Positions 6,292-6,311 of a stretch of 6,311 nucleotides of DNA are shown here, in pieces (within the stretch, counting starts at the first letter, position 1; each line of letters begins with the position of its first letter). The position numbers and the translations under genes are program-made. The DNA is from an uncultured Prevotella sp. (GTDB lineage: Bacteria; Bacteroidota; Bacteroidia; Bacteroidales; Bacteroidaceae), in the NCBI GenBank assembly GCA_905373605.1, contig CAJPTO010000183.1:1-6311 (forward strand), given 5' to 3'. The notes beneath the pieces are model-generated. The model was not told the origin of the DNA. It did no database searches and saw only the letters and a program-made list of their open reading frames with translations.

Positions 6292-6311
6292 GGCATATGC
6301 CGTACACGTGT
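6292..6311. repeat. Two adjacent palindromes at the right edge
   Basis: GGCATATGCC (10 bp) and ACACGTGT (8 bp) are both perfect palindromes, two bases apart. The second reaches the last base of the window and may extend further. They could be regulatory dyads of a gene outside the window, or chance. Confidence 0.35.

Larger units (their letters stand above)
5836..6311. other. About 475 bp without a supportable gene
   Basis: Open frames exist on both strands but none shows a recognisable domain, signal sequence or plausible initiation region, and the two longest overlap each other. Visible structure includes GGGG tracts at 5917-5920, 5930-5933, 5942-5945 and 5976-5979; TGCCAGAT at 5961-5968 and 6073-6080; the inverse CTGGCA at 6182-6187 and 6290-6295; small hairpins at 6100-6113 (CATGT, loop, ACATG) and 6165-6178 (GGAAG, loop, CTTCC); and palindromes GGCATATGCC (6292-6301) and ACACGTGT (6304-6311). 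The stretch may be a plain intergenic region, a decayed gene, or a family-specific dispersed repeat; the window alone cannot decide. Confidence 0.5.

Noticed and set aside
6279..6311. Possible gene start ATGAAAGGTGTC at the right edge on the plus strand
   Set aside because: Only 11 codons are visible, with no promoter or ribosome-binding context that would set it apart from chance.

Overview
The window comes from a member of the phylum Bacteroidota, most likely a Prevotella-type organism of the order Bacteroidales. The evidence is a SusC/SusD outer-membrane uptake pair, TAnnTTTG-type -7 promoter elements instead of -10 boxes, A/T-rich leaders without Shine-Dalgarno sequences, and a BadF/BadG-family sugar-kinase-like protein of a type familiar from this order. 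The genus is an inference; no rRNA or other marker gene is present. All three genes I can support lie on the minus strand, so the window reads right to left.

Layout, right to left. (i) 5836-6311 has no supportable gene. It holds three GGGG tracts close together plus a fourth further on, several copies of TGCCAG in both orientations, and small inverted repeats, including two palindromes at the right edge. (ii) A TATCTTTG element at 5828-5835 probably drives a leader of about 80 nt carrying two dyads, then a 286-codon kinase-like gene (4880-5740). (iii) Directly after its stop codon lies a degenerate heptanucleotide tandem repeat of about 18-19 units (4748-4880). (iv) A second TATCTTTG element at 4527-4534 probably starts a leader of about 205 nt with two hairpins and a 10-bp tandem duplication just before the next start. 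(v) A complete SusC-like TonB-dependent transporter (1054-4314) follows. (vi) After a 32-bp gap comes a SusD-like surface lipoprotein cut by the left edge (2-1021).

SusC and SusD together form an outer-membrane 'pedal-bin' importer: the lipoprotein captures a glycan, glycoside or peptide at the surface and the TonB-driven barrel takes it in. The transporter has no STN signalling domain, so a sigma/anti-sigma relay through it is unlikely. No glycoside hydrolase, sulfatase, peptidase or regulator is visible, so the substrate cannot be named; such genes may follow susD beyond the left edge. The kinase-like gene is in tandem but separated by 565 bp and a second promoter candidate, so it is probably a separate transcript. 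Its N-terminal nucleotide-binding motif departs from the family pattern. I found no tRNA, rRNA, CRISPR array, insertion sequence or convincing intrinsic terminator, and no wholly new system. The most notable items are the heptamer array, the altered kinase motif and the structured leaders.
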